This document shows, one piece after another, positions 35,192 to 44,535 of a DNA stretch of 64,000 nucleotides; position 1 is the stretch's first letter; the number at the start of each line of letters is the position of its first letter. Both the position numbers and the translations under genes were made by a program. The notes beneath the pieces were generated by a model. That model was not told the origin of the DNA, made no database searches, and saw only the letters and a program-made list of their open reading frames with translations. The stretch comes from Psychroflexus montanilacus (GTDB taxonomy: Bacteria > Bacteroidota > Bacteroidia > Flavobacteriales > Flavobacteriaceae): NCBI RefSeq assembly GCF_020164535.1, contig NZ_JAIQZC010000001.1, positions 744,001 through 808,000 on the forward strand, written 5' to 3'.

Positions 35192-36412
35192 TTACTGGAT
35201 ACCGAGTACCTTCATCTTTTCCCAAAAGTCTGGGAACGATTTAGACACAACTTCTGGATTCAATATTTCTAAATCGGTTTTCAAAGCCAAAGGAGCAAAA
35301 GCCATTGCCATTCTGTGGTCTTGATAGGTTTCAATTTTTACTTCTGAATTTAATTCCGATACGGGTTTCAAATGTAGAGATTCATTTGTTATGATGACTT
35401 CTGCACCAAACTTCTCAATCTCAGTTTTGAGTGCTACTAGTCTATCGGTTTCTTTGACTTTGAGTGTATGCAATCCAGTCAAGAAACACTCTACCCCAAG
35501 TCCAAGACAAGTAACAGCTATAGTTTGAGCTAGATCTGGCGTATCATTGAGATCCAGCTCAATTTTCGAGGGAAGCTTAAAATTTTCAGTCTTTGACAAC
35601 AGAATTGAATTATTATTGAATTGAGTTTTTATTCCAAAAAGCTCATAAAACTCAGCTACTTGAGCATCGCCCTGAAGGCTGTTCTTGTGGTATGTGGATA
35701 TTTCAAACTCTGCAGTTGCCATCAAGGCCAAACAACTATAAAAATAGGACACCGAGCTCCAGTCAGATTCCACTGAGATTTGCGTGGGCTCAATTTCAGT
35801 TTTAGGATGCACCTGAATAAAATTGGATTCAAAATAAACCTCAATCCCAATAGATTCCAGTGCCTGAGCAGTCATTTTGAGGTAAGGTTTGGAAGTTACT
35901 TTGGATTCCAGATTTATCTTTAGTCCATTTTTTAAAGAAGGTGCAATGAGCATCAAGGCTGTAATGTATTGACTGCTCACATCCGCAGAAATAGAAATAT
36001 GATCTTTTGAAAGTGATTTGCCTTTAATTTTCAATGGCGGAAAGCCTTCATTTTTGACGTAATTTATTGATGCGCCAAGAGTTCTCAAAGCTTGCACTAA
36101 AATTCCTATAGGTCGTTCCTGCATCCGCTGACTTCCCGTGAGTACAACGTCAACTCCAGGAAGTGTTGACAGATAAGCAGTCGAAAATCGCATAGCGGTG
36201 CCTGCGTGATGAATATCTATTTCTTTGGTTTCCCCAAGCGAGGCTGATAAAGCTTTTTGAAGCACCTGAGTGTCATCACTTTTGGACAAGCCTTTTAGAA
36301 TTAAATTCGGAAATAAGGCTTGTAGGATCAAATATCTATTGGATATACTTTTAGATCCTGTAATTTCAAAATTGAAAAAACCTGTTTTTGGAGGCACACA
36401 AGTTAATTTCAT
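35192..36412 (-). CDS. aroA: 3-phosphoshikimate 1-carboxyvinyltransferase (EPSP synthase)
   Basis: AroA condenses shikimate-3-phosphate and PEP in the shikimate pathway and is the glyphosate target. The 406-residue protein is slightly shorter than E. coli AroA (427). Substrate-binding SKSISNRYLI lies near residues 20-29, HAGTAMRF in the first third, and KETDRLVALKTEIEKFGAE with the conserved Lys-Glu-x-Asp-Arg near the end; DHRMAMAFAPLAL follows. Its start overlaps the preceding small gene by 4 bases, making it last of a long operon that begins with DAHP synthase. Confidence 0.95.
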   Translation of the reverse strand: MKLTCVPPKTGFFNFEITGSKSISNRYLILQALFPNLILKGLSKSDDTQVLQKALSASLGETKEIDIHHAGTAMRFSTAYLSTLPGVDVVLTGSQRMQERPIGILVQALRTLGASINYVKNEGFPPLKIKGKSLSKDHISISADVSSQYITALMLIAPSLKNGLKINLESKVTSKPYLKMTAQALESIGIEVYFESNFIQVHPKTEIEPTQISVESDWSSVSYFYSCLALMATAEFEISTYHKNSLQGDAQVAEFYELFGIKTQFNNNSILLSKTENFKLPSKIELDLNDTPDLAQTIAVTCLGLGVECFLTGLHTLKVKETDRLVALKTEIEKFGAEVIITNESLHLKPVSELNSEVKIETYQDHRMAMAFAPLALKTDLEILNPEVVSKSFPDFWEKMKVLGIQ

Positions 36413-36666
36413 TTTGAGTCATTTTTTTTGAGGTTGCCTCTGAATTTCAAAAAGGTAACTACAAAACCATAGACAAATCCACTCATTATATTTGCTACAA
36501 AAAATCTCAGTAAATTGTCTGCTGCAAATCTGTTTTCAGCATACAATGCCCAGTCAAAGTCGTAACCAAACCAAACGTCTATGACATTATAAATGATAAT
36601 AAAGCCTAAAGCTAAACTGGTAACTGATCGCCAAAAGCCTTTGGCAGATATGACTCTTTGAAACAT
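36409..36666 (-). CDS. Small two-helix membrane protein of unknown function
   Basis: An 85-residue protein. Two hydrophobic segments (about residues 14-32 and 52-73) are separated by a Trp- and Tyr-rich linker (VWFGYDFDWALYAENRFAADNL), and the C-terminus is basic (KFRGNLKKNDSK). I recognise no family. It lies directly after the MazG-like gene with no spacer, and its stop overlaps aroA, so expression is fixed by the operon. It is likely a real gene given the tight spacing. Confidence 0.7.
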   Translation of the reverse strand: MFQRVISAKGFWRSVTSLALGFIIIYNVIDVWFGYDFDWALYAENRFAADNLLRFFVANIMSGFVYGFVVTFLKFRGNLKKNDSK

Positions 36667-36993
36667 TTATTTCAGTTTTGGATTATTTTGATGGCGATTG
36701 TGGTCGCGTTTTGTTTTCAGGTCCAGCTTTTTATCAAAAGCCTGTTGCAAATCTATACCTGTTTGATTTGCCAAACATAAAACAACAAACACAACATCTG
36801 CAAGTTCTTCACCAAGATCTTTGGATTTATCGCTTTCTTTTTCACTTTGCTCACCATAGCGTCTGGCTATAATTCTTGCTACTTCTCCTACTTCTTCAGT
36901 AAGCTGAGCCATGTTGGTGAGCTCATTGAAATAGCGAACACCGTGTTCATTTATCCATTCATCGACTGCCTTTTGGGCGTTTTCAATATCCAT
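36667..36993 (-). CDS. MazG-like nucleotide pyrophosphohydrolase
   Basis: A 108-residue all-alpha NTP pyrophosphatase of the MazG/dUTPase superfamily. The two halves of the metal site are visible: LTEEVGEVARIIARRYGE and GEELADVVFVVLCLANQTGIDL, with acidic residues E-E-x-x-E and E-E-x-x-D. Such proteins remove noncanonical or excess nucleoside triphosphates. It sits between a DUF3857 gene (3-nt gap) and the 85-residue membrane protein gene (no gap). Confidence 0.88.
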   Translation of the reverse strand: MDIENAQKAVDEWINEHGVRYFNELTNMAQLTEEVGEVARIIARRYGEQSEKESDKSKDLGEELADVVFVVLCLANQTGIDLQQAFDKKLDLKTKRDHNRHQNNPKLK

Positions 36994-36996
36994 GTG

Positions 36997-38970
36997 TTAT
37001 GATTTTACCAGTACAATCTTCTCATTTTCTTTGTTGATCAAATTTGCATAAAAATCTTTTAGGTTAGCATAGTCTTGGGGTAAAAATAATATCGAATTAA
37101 TATTTTGGTTCACTTTTAAAGAAATCATTCCATTATTCTCCTCGATAAGATAGGTTAAAGTCAACAAACTGTCCCCTAAATTGAAAATTGCTTTTTCTGG
37201 CATGTAATCGATTTTGTAACCTTCGGGTAAGCTGATTGAAATATAGTGTTCAATACTTCGTGGATATGTGAAATCAATAGGATAAATCCTTTCTTCATCT
37301 TTGAAAGGATTTTGTTTTGAATTCAAAAACAACATAGGTGACAAATAGATTTTGTCACCTATCTTTTCTACATATTCTCCGTTTCCGGAAAAAGAAAACC
37401 CTTCTACCATAGGTTTTGAAATATCATTTAGATTAGCGGTAGATACTTCAGTAATTTTATTTAGATTAAAATCTTTGCCATACTTTAATTTTATATCATC
37501 ATCACTCTTTTTGTAAAGCAGGTTTCTTGTTTCTAGACCAAACTGATCTATAGAAATTATTCTGCACATACCATCGACTTCCCCTTCTTCATTAACTTCA
37601 GCACTCACCTGATACCTCTTAACTGAACTGGATGATGGAACCAGATTCAAAGATTCAAAACCATCAGGCTTTATAACTGTCCCCCTCCAGTTCAACAAGC
37701 GCTTCGGAAGAACATTTGGGATCGAAAATTCATTGGTTGCATCCAAAAGGAAAACTTCCCCATTAATGTTTATATGAGTGAATACATAGTTAAAACCCGA
37801 AATAGTAGGATACAGAGGGATTCCATGAGATATTGTGCTAGATAAAACGGGATTCGCATCCAAACCTGCTTCTCTCAGCATAGCTGTCAACATGATATTA
37901 ATGTCTGCGGAATTCCCTACTTTTTCTTTGTAAACTTTATTCAATTTATCACTTGTATACCTCCTTTCTTTGTCATTCCAGGTCATTCTGTCTTTTACAA
38001 ATTCAAAAACGGCAATCATCTTTTCTTTAGGAAGGTTTATGTCTCTTAAAAGGGTTTTCAAATCACTGCTAAAGTATTTTGAGCGTGATAGTTCTACATT
38101 GTAGGTATCTGTATCACTTAATGTATTTACGACGTCGTCCCATGTTTTGGAAACAGACTTATGAGCTTCATACTCTCCTGTTTTATATGATGATAATTCA
38201 TATCCAACTGAAGGGAGGTAATTGCTCACATTATTAACAAACGATTCGTTCTTTATCTTAGGTAAATCGTTTATAATGTGTTGTGAATGCTTTATAGAAG
38301 TCCGTATTTGTGTCCCTGCAGACCTTACATAAATAGGGCTTTCTGTTTGATCTACCAATGTTTTAAATTGATGATATCCTTTTGACTTTATACTGTAAGC
38401 CAGGTATTCATTTGGAATTTTTGTAGCATATTCTGAATAACGCGTATAAATATCATTTTGAAAAACCCAGACAGGAAGATTGGATACGTGAGGGGATGTA
38501 ATTGTATAGGTGTATTCTAAAATCACTCCATCTTGAATTTTAGGCAAAGTAAATTTCTTGGCTTCCCAAGAATCACTTAGGTCTATATCAAACACTTCTT
38601 TTCTACGAAGTTTTTCTCTTTCTATCTTTCCATTCTCTTCATAATACACATAACCCTTTATTCTAGAAACAGATTCTTTATCTGAACTTTTATTGCCAAC
38701 ATAATAGGGAATTTGAACATTAGCCTGATCATAACCATCCTTATTATATATTTTCACCCTTCTTGTTACTACAAAATCGTATTCCCAGGATTCCGTCATT
38801 TTAAATGAAATTTCACCCTTTTCATAAAGTACTTCAGCCACACCGTCTTCATCATTGGGTGAATCAGTTTCCCATAACATTTCCAAGGTTATATCTTCTA
38901 GTTCTTTAGATTGAGAATGATTTAGATTGAAAAAAAGAACAACTAATAAGGATGTGAAAAAAAATTTCAT
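36997..38970 (-). CDS. Exported DUF3857/transglutaminase-like protein, second of a pair
   Basis: A 657-residue protein with a signal peptide (residues 1-19). The N-terminal DUF3857 domain (about residues 50-215, with WEYDFVVTRRVKIYNKDGYDQANVQIPYY) precedes a transglutaminase-like core near residues 320-410, where the usual catalytic Cys region reads KVGNSADINIMLTAMLREAG. The Cys of other family members is replaced by Ala or Ser in this stretch, so this copy may be catalytically inactive (inference). It lies 14 nt after a related gene and 3 nt before the MazG-like gene. Confidence 0.85.
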   Translation of the reverse strand: MKFFFTSLLVVLFFNLNHSQSKELEDITLEMLWETDSPNDEDGVAEVLYEKGEISFKMTESWEYDFVVTRRVKIYNKDGYDQANVQIPYYVGNKSSDKESVSRIKGYVYYEENGKIEREKLRRKEVFDIDLSDSWEAKKFTLPKIQDGVILEYTYTITSPHVSNLPVWVFQNDIYTRYSEYATKIPNEYLAYSIKSKGYHQFKTLVDQTESPIYVRSAGTQIRTSIKHSQHIINDLPKIKNESFVNNVSNYLPSVGYELSSYKTGEYEAHKSVSKTWDDVVNTLSDTDTYNVELSRSKYFSSDLKTLLRDINLPKEKMIAVFEFVKDRMTWNDKERRYTSDKLNKVYKEKVGNSADINIMLTAMLREAGLDANPVLSSTISHGIPLYPTISGFNYVFTHININGEVFLLDATNEFSIPNVLPKRLLNWRGTVIKPDGFESLNLVPSSSSVKRYQVSAEVNEEGEVDGMCRIISIDQFGLETRNLLYKKSDDDIKLKYGKDFNLNKITEVSTANLNDISKPMVEGFSFSGNGEYVEKIGDKIYLSPMLFLNSKQNPFKDEERIYPIDFTYPRSIEHYISISLPEGYKIDYMPEKAIFNLGDSLLTLTYLIEENNGMISLKVNQNINSILFLPQDYANLKDFYANLINKENEKIVLVKS

Positions 38971-38984
38971 AACAGGGTTTAATT

Positions 38985-40877
38985 TTAAATAAGTTTTAAA
39001 CTAAGTTTGGTATTATCATATTTGGCTATCGCTGAAAAGAAGTCTACAAATTTGCCATAATCTGCTTTTTCATATTTATTTTTATTAAGCTTCAGGTATC
39101 TTTTTACCACAAGTTTATTGTCTTGCAGCTCAAAATCCAGAGTATAAGTACCATATTCAGAATCCAATTTTACATCATTTAGTTCTGTTTCTAAAGATAA
39201 CCCCTCTAGATTAAATACAAATTCGTCTTCATCTATAAATCCTCTTTCAACTACAAAAGGTGATTTTCTGGAATTATATCTAGGCAAATTGACTTGAAAT
39301 TTATTAAAAGGATTAATGTCTAATATAAGATCGTTACCATAAATTTTAGCATAATTTTCATCTTCGACTTGTAGGTTTTCGATAAAAGTAACTTCATCCT
39401 TGTTATTTAAAAATAGGTGGTTTTGAACAGTCAGTTCTTTTAAATTTTTCCAGTAGGATTGATAGTGAGAATTGATTTCTTTACTATCATAATTATCTAA
39501 AGAATATCTGTTATTGTATTGAGAACCTTTGGTTAAAATTTCAACAGATGCTTTCAACGTCTTATCAATGATATCAATTTCTGCACTCGTTTTTTGATAG
39601 TTATCGCTTTCAGAATAAACTGGAGTTCTCATGATCTCACCCCCTGTGGGCTTCAAAGCAAGAACATTTCTATTGTCTGTAAAAGTGCCTAAAAAATTGA
39701 ATGGAATATTTTGGCTTGTACACTCCAACCAAATATCATCCTCACTTTCCTGAGGAATATTTAATATGACATGGTTTCCCTGTAGGGATGGAAATTCTTT
39801 TGATATATCTTCGATTTCTGATCCCGCCTGCACCACACAGTAATTAGCCTGTATGTCAACTAAATTAAGAAGAGCTTTTGTATAATTTGTCAAACCCTTA
39901 CAGTCTCCATATTTCTTATCATCGACTTCTTCGGCTGAAATTGGCTTCCAACCACCTAAGCCGATTTGCACACTTATATAGCGTGTATTATCCTGCACAT
40001 ACTGGTATATGGCTTTAGCCTTTTCTATTTTTGTTTCCAAATTTTGGGTGATTGACATAATTTCAGAAACTGTTGATTCTGGTAATTCATCAAGTCCCTC
40101 CAAAAGGTTATTGTATTGCCACAATCCAAAATCTTTCCAAGTATCTAACTGGCCTTTTTCTCCTTCAAGTTCAAATGTTCTTAGAGCGAACATAACTTTT
40201 GGGGTAAAAACCTCTAAGGATGGGCTATAAACTTCTCTAGGAATGGAAGGCAAATTGGATACTGTATACTTAAAGTGGCTAGGTGAAATGTGTTCTAATT
40301 CAACACCGTCCATGAAATCATTTTCAAAAGTGCGAAGCTCTATACCTGAGTTATTTTCAACTTCATAATTGAATTCTTTGATCGACTGATAATAATTTTT
40401 ATAGGGTCTAAAGTCTTGAATAAAAGCTGTGTTTTTCGTCTTTAACTTTTTTTCTACTTGAATGGTTACTGGATAACTAGCTGGCGTAAAATCCAAATAC
40501 TTAACCCTGTTATCAGAATATAAGTTGACAGAACCAACTGCGCTTACATCCATAAAATCTCTTTCTTTAAATTTTTTGATTTCAGAACCTAGCACATTAT
40601 ATACTTTCGCTTCAAGGTCTTTGATTTTTCTAGATTTATCATAAAAAGCAAACGCATCCAAATCCTTAAGGCCTCTCTTGTTTAAGATCGTGACTATTTT
40701 ATTTTCAGTAATGGTTATCGAATTATAACTATCAATCACAATTTTTGTATCATTTTTTAAAACAACAGAATTGGACTGCTCTAAAAGATTTGAATTTAAA
40801 TTCGAGATGGAATAATCTTGTTGTGAAAAAATACTGATAGAAAAAGTACACAAGAATAGCAGGACGATTTTTTTCAT
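38985..40877 (-). CDS. Exported DUF3857/transglutaminase-like protein, first of a pair
   Basis: A 630-residue protein with a signal peptide (residues 1-18). DUF3857 occupies about residues 45-210 (SITITENKIVTILNKRGLKDLDAFAFYDKS). The transglutaminase core near residues 290-370 includes YVQDNTRYISVQIGLGGWKPISAEEV and KYGDCKGLTNYTKALL, with the catalytic Cys in GDCKGL, so unlike its neighbour this copy keeps the nucleophile. The C-terminal part is beta-rich. A -7 box ends 4 nt before the ATG. The substrate is unknown; a periplasmic or surface role follows from the signal peptide. Confidence 0.87.
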   Translation of the reverse strand: MKKIVLLFLCTFSISIFSQQDYSISNLNSNLLEQSNSVVLKNDTKIVIDSYNSITITENKIVTILNKRGLKDLDAFAFYDKSRKIKDLEAKVYNVLGSEIKKFKERDFMDVSAVGSVNLYSDNRVKYLDFTPASYPVTIQVEKKLKTKNTAFIQDFRPYKNYYQSIKEFNYEVENNSGIELRTFENDFMDGVELEHISPSHFKYTVSNLPSIPREVYSPSLEVFTPKVMFALRTFELEGEKGQLDTWKDFGLWQYNNLLEGLDELPESTVSEIMSITQNLETKIEKAKAIYQYVQDNTRYISVQIGLGGWKPISAEEVDDKKYGDCKGLTNYTKALLNLVDIQANYCVVQAGSEIEDISKEFPSLQGNHVILNIPQESEDDIWLECTSQNIPFNFLGTFTDNRNVLALKPTGGEIMRTPVYSESDNYQKTSAEIDIIDKTLKASVEILTKGSQYNNRYSLDNYDSKEINSHYQSYWKNLKELTVQNHLFLNNKDEVTFIENLQVEDENYAKIYGNDLILDINPFNKFQVNLPRYNSRKSPFVVERGFIDEDEFVFNLEGLSLETELNDVKLDSEYGTYTLDFELQDNKLVVKRYLKLNKNKYEKADYGKFVDFFSAIAKYDNTKLSLKLI

Positions 40878-40881
40878 GATC

Positions 40882-40889
40882 CAAAACTA
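40882..40889 (-). promoter_or_regulatory. -7 box (TAGTTTTG) four bases before the first DUF3857 gene
   Basis: On the minus strand TAGTTTTG fits TAnnTTTG, with 4 nt to the ATG at 40877. No clear -33 TTG is present, as the upstream sequence is nearly pure A and T. It may provide an internal start for the second half of the operon. Confidence 0.4.
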
Positions 40890-40916
40890 AAAAAAATATT
40901 AAAAATTATAAATTTT

Positions 40917-41369
40917 TTAACTCTTTTGTTTCGAGTCTAAAATAAAGGTAAGAGGACCATCATTGATGGAGGATACCTGCATGTCTGCTCCAAACCTTCC
41001 AGATTGCAAAGTCGTATTCATAACACTTTCAAGTCTTTTAATAAATGCCTCGTAAAGCTCATTTGCCAAATCAGGCTTTGCAGCTGCAGTAAAACTTGGC
41101 CGATTTCCTTTTTTTGTTGAAGCATATAGCGTGAACTGGCTTACTACCAAAAATTCTCCTCCAACCTCTTTACAATTTAAATTCATTTTTCCATTTTCGT
41201 CCGAAAAAATTCTTAGCTGAGTGACTTTTTTGACTAACCAGTCTATGTCTTCATGCTCATCATCAGTTTCTATACCCAAATAGATCAAAAGTCCTTGATT
41301 GATGCTGCCTGCTATTTCAGTGTCAATTGCCACAGAAGCTTCCTTCACTCTTTGCAATACTACTCTCAT
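40917..41369 (-). CDS. dtd: D-aminoacyl-tRNA deacylase
   Basis: Dtd removes D-amino acids (and glycine from tRNA-Ala) from mischarged tRNA. The 150-residue length is typical. The active-site motif [17 protein letters not shown] is complete, and the C-terminal cross-subunit motif is NDGPLTFIL, where most members have GPVT; this conservative change is noted. The N-terminus [13 protein letters not shown] is diagnostic. It lies 1 nt downstream of rsgA. Confidence 0.96.
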   Translation of the reverse strand: MRVVLQRVKEASVAIDTEIAGSINQGLLIYLGIETDDEHEDIDWLVKKVTQLRIFSDENGKMNLNCKEVGGEFLVVSQFTLYASTKKGNRPSFTAAAKPDLANELYEAFIKRLESVMNTTLQSGRFGADMQVSSINDGPLTFILDSKQKS

Positions 41370-41370
41370 A

Positions 41371-42327
41371 TTATCTCAAGTCTTGATAAGGGTCCTTTCT
41401 AAAACTTTCATCTTCCTCGCCATCAAGAATTTGCAAATAACTTTTGTATCTGGAATAAGCTATTTCATCTTCTGCTAATGCATCCTTCACAGCACACTTT
41501 GGCTCGTCTACATGAATGCAATTGTTGAATTTACAATCTGTTTTCAGCTTAAAAAATTCAGGAAAGTAATTGTCAAGATCGTATTTGTCGATATCTACAA
41601 CACCAAATCCTCTTATACCTGGTGTATCTATGATTTGACCTCCAAAATGTAACTCATGCATTTCTGCAAAAGTGGTAGTATGCTGACCTTGTCTATGCTG
41701 TTCAGAAATTTCTGAAGTTTTGATATCCAGACTTGGTTCTATGGAATTAACTAAAGTGGACTTCCCAACACCACTGTGCCCAGCAAATACACTTACCTTA
41801 TTTTTCATCAATTCTTTTACCTTGTCAATGTTTTCTCCAGTTTCAGCAGAAATCCCTATACAGGTGTAACCTATTTCTCGGTAGAGTTCTGCTATATATT
41901 TCATCTCTGCAAATTCTTCCAAGCTGTATGCATCCACTTTATTGATCAATAATACAGTTGGAATATGGTAAGCCTCTGCAGTAACCAGAAAACGATCTAT
42001 AAATGTGGTACTTGTGGGAGGATTGTTATGAGTCACCAATAAAAAAGCCAAATCAATATTAGCTGCTATAATGTGTGTTTGCTTAGATAAATTTACAGAT
42101 TTGCGAATAATGTAATTTTTCCTGTCGTGAATCTCTTTTATAATCCCTATGGTCTCGTCCCCTTTTTTTTCTGTGTCGATTTCCACATGATCTCCTACAG
42201 CCACAGGATTGGTACTTTTGATACCTTTCAGCCTGAATTTTCCTTTAATTCTAGAGTTATAAATCTTTCCATCCTCTGCCTTTACATAGTACCAACTCCC
42301 AGTAGATTTATAAACAACAGCTCTCAT
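41371..42327 (-). CDS. rsgA: Ribosome small subunit-dependent GTPase RsgA
   Basis: RsgA checks maturation of the 30S subunit. The 318-residue protein has an OB-fold (about residues 1-75), the circularly permuted GTPase with NKVD (G4) before [12 protein letters not shown] (G1) and DTPGIRGFG (G3), and a C-terminal zinc knuckle [14 protein letters not shown]. All hallmarks are present. Its start follows DAHP synthase by 32 nt and dtd begins 1 nt after its stop. Confidence 0.97.
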   Translation of the reverse strand: MRAVVYKSTGSWYYVKAEDGKIYNSRIKGKFRLKGIKSTNPVAVGDHVEIDTEKKGDETIGIIKEIHDRKNYIIRKSVNLSKQTHIIAANIDLAFLLVTHNNPPTSTTFIDRFLVTAEAYHIPTVLLINKVDAYSLEEFAEMKYIAELYREIGYTCIGISAETGENIDKVKELMKNKVSVFAGHSGVGKSTLVNSIEPSLDIKTSEISEQHRQGQHTTTFAEMHELHFGGQIIDTPGIRGFGVVDIDKYDLDNYFPEFFKLKTDCKFNNCIHVDEPKCAVKDALAEDEIAYSRYKSYLQILDGEEDESFRKDPYQDLR

Positions 42328-42359
42328 TAACTTTCTTTTGAATTGATTTCAGACATAGT

Positions 42360-43439
42360 CTATTGACTTATAATTTTATGTTGATGAGCAATAGATTCTT
42401 CGTGAATAGCTTTGGTGAGACGCTCAACAAAATCTTTGGACAAGCTATTTTTCTCACCTTCCATGGTCAATCTATTTAACACTTTACTCCATCGCTCTGG
42501 CTGTAAAATCGCCACATTATTTTCTTTCTTCAATTCACCTATTTCATCGGCAACACTCATACGTTTACCAAGAAAATCAATAATTTGGTTGTCTATGATA
42601 TCAATTTTTGACCTCATAACATTCAAGTGCTTATTGAACTCTTCAGCGCCTTCTTTATTTCTGATGCGAAGGTCTATAGTCATTTGTTTTAAGAAATCTG
42701 GTGTGATTTGTTGAGCAGCGTCACTCCAGGCTTTTTCCGGAGTATGGTGTGTTTCTACAATCATCCCGTCATAATTTAGATCCAGAGCAGTTTGACAAAT
42801 ATCAAACACTAGATTTCTATTTCCTGCAATATGAGACGGATCTACCAAAATCGGTAAATCTGGGAATTGATTCTGCAGGTCTATGGCGATTTGCCATTCA
42901 GGGTTATTTCTATATTTGATTTTTTCGTAAGTCGAAAACCCTCTGTGAATAACACCAAGATTTTTAATATTGGCATTGTACAGGCGTTCTACACCTCCCA
43001 GCCATAAAGCTAAGTCTGGATTTACTGGGTTTTTAACCAGAACAATTTTATCTGTGCCTTCCAACGCATCAGCGATTTCCTGAACGATAAATGGACTTAC
43101 TGTACTTCTGGCGCCAATCCACAACACATCTACACCTGCCTTTAATGCCAAATCTACATGGGTCTTATTAGCCACTTCAGTGGCGATCATCAAACCTGTT
43201 TCTTCCTTGGCTTTTTTGAGCCAGTCTAAACCAATGGCACCAACGCCTTCAAAATTCCCAGGACGTGTTCTCGGCTTCCAAATACCAGCACGCATCACTG
43301 TCGCATCAGAATCTTTAAGTTGACGTGCAATAGTTAGAACTTGTTCTTCAGTTTCGGCACTACAGGGTCCAGCGATGACCAACGGATGATCCAAATTCAT
43401 CTCCGTTAACCAGTTCCTTAGATTTTTATCATTTTTCAT
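42360..43439 (-). CDS. Bifunctional DAHP synthase/chorismate mutase
   Basis: A 359-residue fusion of two shikimate pathway enzymes. Residues 1-260 are a type I beta DAHP synthase related to KdsA (LVIAGPCSAET, RAGIWKPRTRPGNFEGVG, VDPSHIAGNR), making DAHP from PEP and erythrose-4-phosphate. Residues from about 270 are an AroQ-class chorismate mutase helix bundle (MRSKIDIIDNQIIDFLGKRMSVADEIGELKKEN). Fusion of the two suggests feedback control by aromatic end products binding to the mutase part (known for related enzymes). It has a strong promoter ending 5 nt before its ATG. Confidence 0.94.
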   Translation of the reverse strand: MKNDKNLRNWLTEMNLDHPLVIAGPCSAETEEQVLTIARQLKDSDATVMRAGIWKPRTRPGNFEGVGAIGLDWLKKAKEETGLMIATEVANKTHVDLALKAGVDVLWIGARSTVSPFIVQEIADALEGTDKIVLVKNPVNPDLALWLGGVERLYNANIKNLGVIHRGFSTYEKIKYRNNPEWQIAIDLQNQFPDLPILVDPSHIAGNRNLVFDICQTALDLNYDGMIVETHHTPEKAWSDAAQQITPDFLKQMTIDLRIRNKEGAEEFNKHLNVMRSKIDIIDNQIIDFLGKRMSVADEIGELKKENNVAILQPERWSKVLNRLTMEGEKNSLSKDFVERLTKAIHEESIAHQHKIISQ

Positions 43440-43444
43440 GAATA

Positions 43445-43474
43445 CAAAATTAACTTTTAATACCAGATGACAAA
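43445..43474 (-). promoter_or_regulatory. Promoter of the DAHP synthase operon (TTTG-N18-TAATTTTG)
   Basis: On the minus strand TTTG (43471-43474) and TAATTTTG (43445-43452) are 18 nt apart. The box ends 5 nt before the ATG at 43439, again allowing a leaderless mRNA. Confidence 0.65.
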
Positions 43475-43540
43475 GCCATTTTACTTGCTTTTAAGGAAGC
43501 AAAAGTCTTTTAAAAAAGCGGTTTACAATTTTATTCTGAA

Positions 43541-43569
43541 TTTGTGAAGAGATATAATTTGTATTTTTG
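43541..43569 (+). promoter_or_regulatory. gldA: Promoter of gldA (TTTG-N17-TATTTTTG)
   Basis: The -33 TTTG at 43541-43544 and the -7 TATTTTTG at 43562-43569 are 17 nt apart, ending 15 nt before the ATG at 43585. The in-frame TTG at 43567 is part of this box. Confidence 0.65.
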
Positions 43570-43584
43570 TTCAAAAGTTTTAAA

Positions 43585-44484
43585 ATGTCTATTGAAGTAA
43601 AGTCCATTTCAAAATCATACAAAGACCAACTTGTTCTAAATGACATCAATTTTAAGATCTCTAAGGGAGAAGTTGTCGGTTTACTTGGGCCAAATGGTGC
43701 TGGTAAATCTACACTAATGAAGATTTTGACTGGCTTTATAAGTCCGAGTGCTGGAGAGGCTAATATCAATGCTTTAAAACTTACTGAAGCCAAGACAGAC
43801 ATACAGAAACAAATAGGCTATCTGCCAGAACATAATCCCATTTATCTGGAAATGTACATCCGGGAATATCTCAATTTTCACGCTAAGATTTTTAAAAGTC
43901 CCAAAGAAAGAATTGATAAAGTAATAGAACAGACCAAGCTTACCAAAGAAATAGGGAAACGCATTTATCAATTATCCAAAGGCTACAGACAGCGCGTGGG
44001 ATTGGCGGCGGCTCTGCTTCATGATCCAGACATTTTAATTCTTGATGAGCCTACCACAGGCCTTGATCCAAATCAGCTCATAGAAATTAGAGAACTGATA
44101 AAATCAATTAGTAAAAACAAAACCATTTTACTTTCTACCCACATTATGCAGGAAGTAGAAGCCATCTGTGATAGAGTGATTATCATCAATAAAGGTGAAA
44201 TTGTCTCCGATAAAAAATTAGAAGACCTAAACGATTCTTCTCAACAAGTGATAGAAGTTGAATTTAACTACAGAATTGAAGAAGTTGCACTAAAGGAAAT
44301 TGGTAAAGTATCTAATATTGTGAATACAACACGTTTCAAGTATGAAATTACCTTCGACACTACAGTTGATAAACGCCCAGATGTTTTTGATTTTGCGCAT
44401 GATAAAGGCTTAAAGATTATCGAACTTCACAAAAAAAATAAGAATCTTGAAAGTCTATTTATAGATCTGACTAAAGATTCTTAA
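43585..44484 (+). CDS. gldA: Gliding motility ABC transporter ATPase GldA
   Basis: A 299-residue ABC ATPase with Walker A GLLGPNGAGKSTLM, signature LSKGYRQRVGLAAALLHDP, Walker B LILDEPTTGLDPNQL and the switch His in LSTHIMQEVE. The sequence after the NBD (about residues 215-299) is the regulatory tail typical of GldA. It would energise the GldF/GldG transporter encoded 28 kb away. Other DrrA-like ABC ATPases look similar, but length and context support GldA. The ATG at 43585 is preferred because the TTG at 43567 is in the -7 box. It is followed after 51 bases by two DUF368 genes. Confidence 0.87.
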   Translation: MSIEVKSISKSYKDQLVLNDINFKISKGEVVGLLGPNGAGKSTLMKILTGFISPSAGEANINALKLTEAKTDIQKQIGYLPEHNPIYLEMYIREYLNFHAKIFKSPKERIDKVIEQTKLTKEIGKRIYQLSKGYRQRVGLAAALLHDPDILILDEPTTGLDPNQLIEIRELIKSISKNKTILLSTHIMQEVEAICDRVIIINKGEIVSDKKLEDLNDSSQQVIEVEFNYRIEEVALKEIGKVSNIVNTTRFKYEITFDTTVDKRPDVFDFAHDKGLKIIELHKKNKNLESLFIDLTKDS

Positions 44485-44535
44485 AATTACCTGCTTGAAT
44501 AGCACTAAGCATTATTGAAAACTCCAATAAATTTT

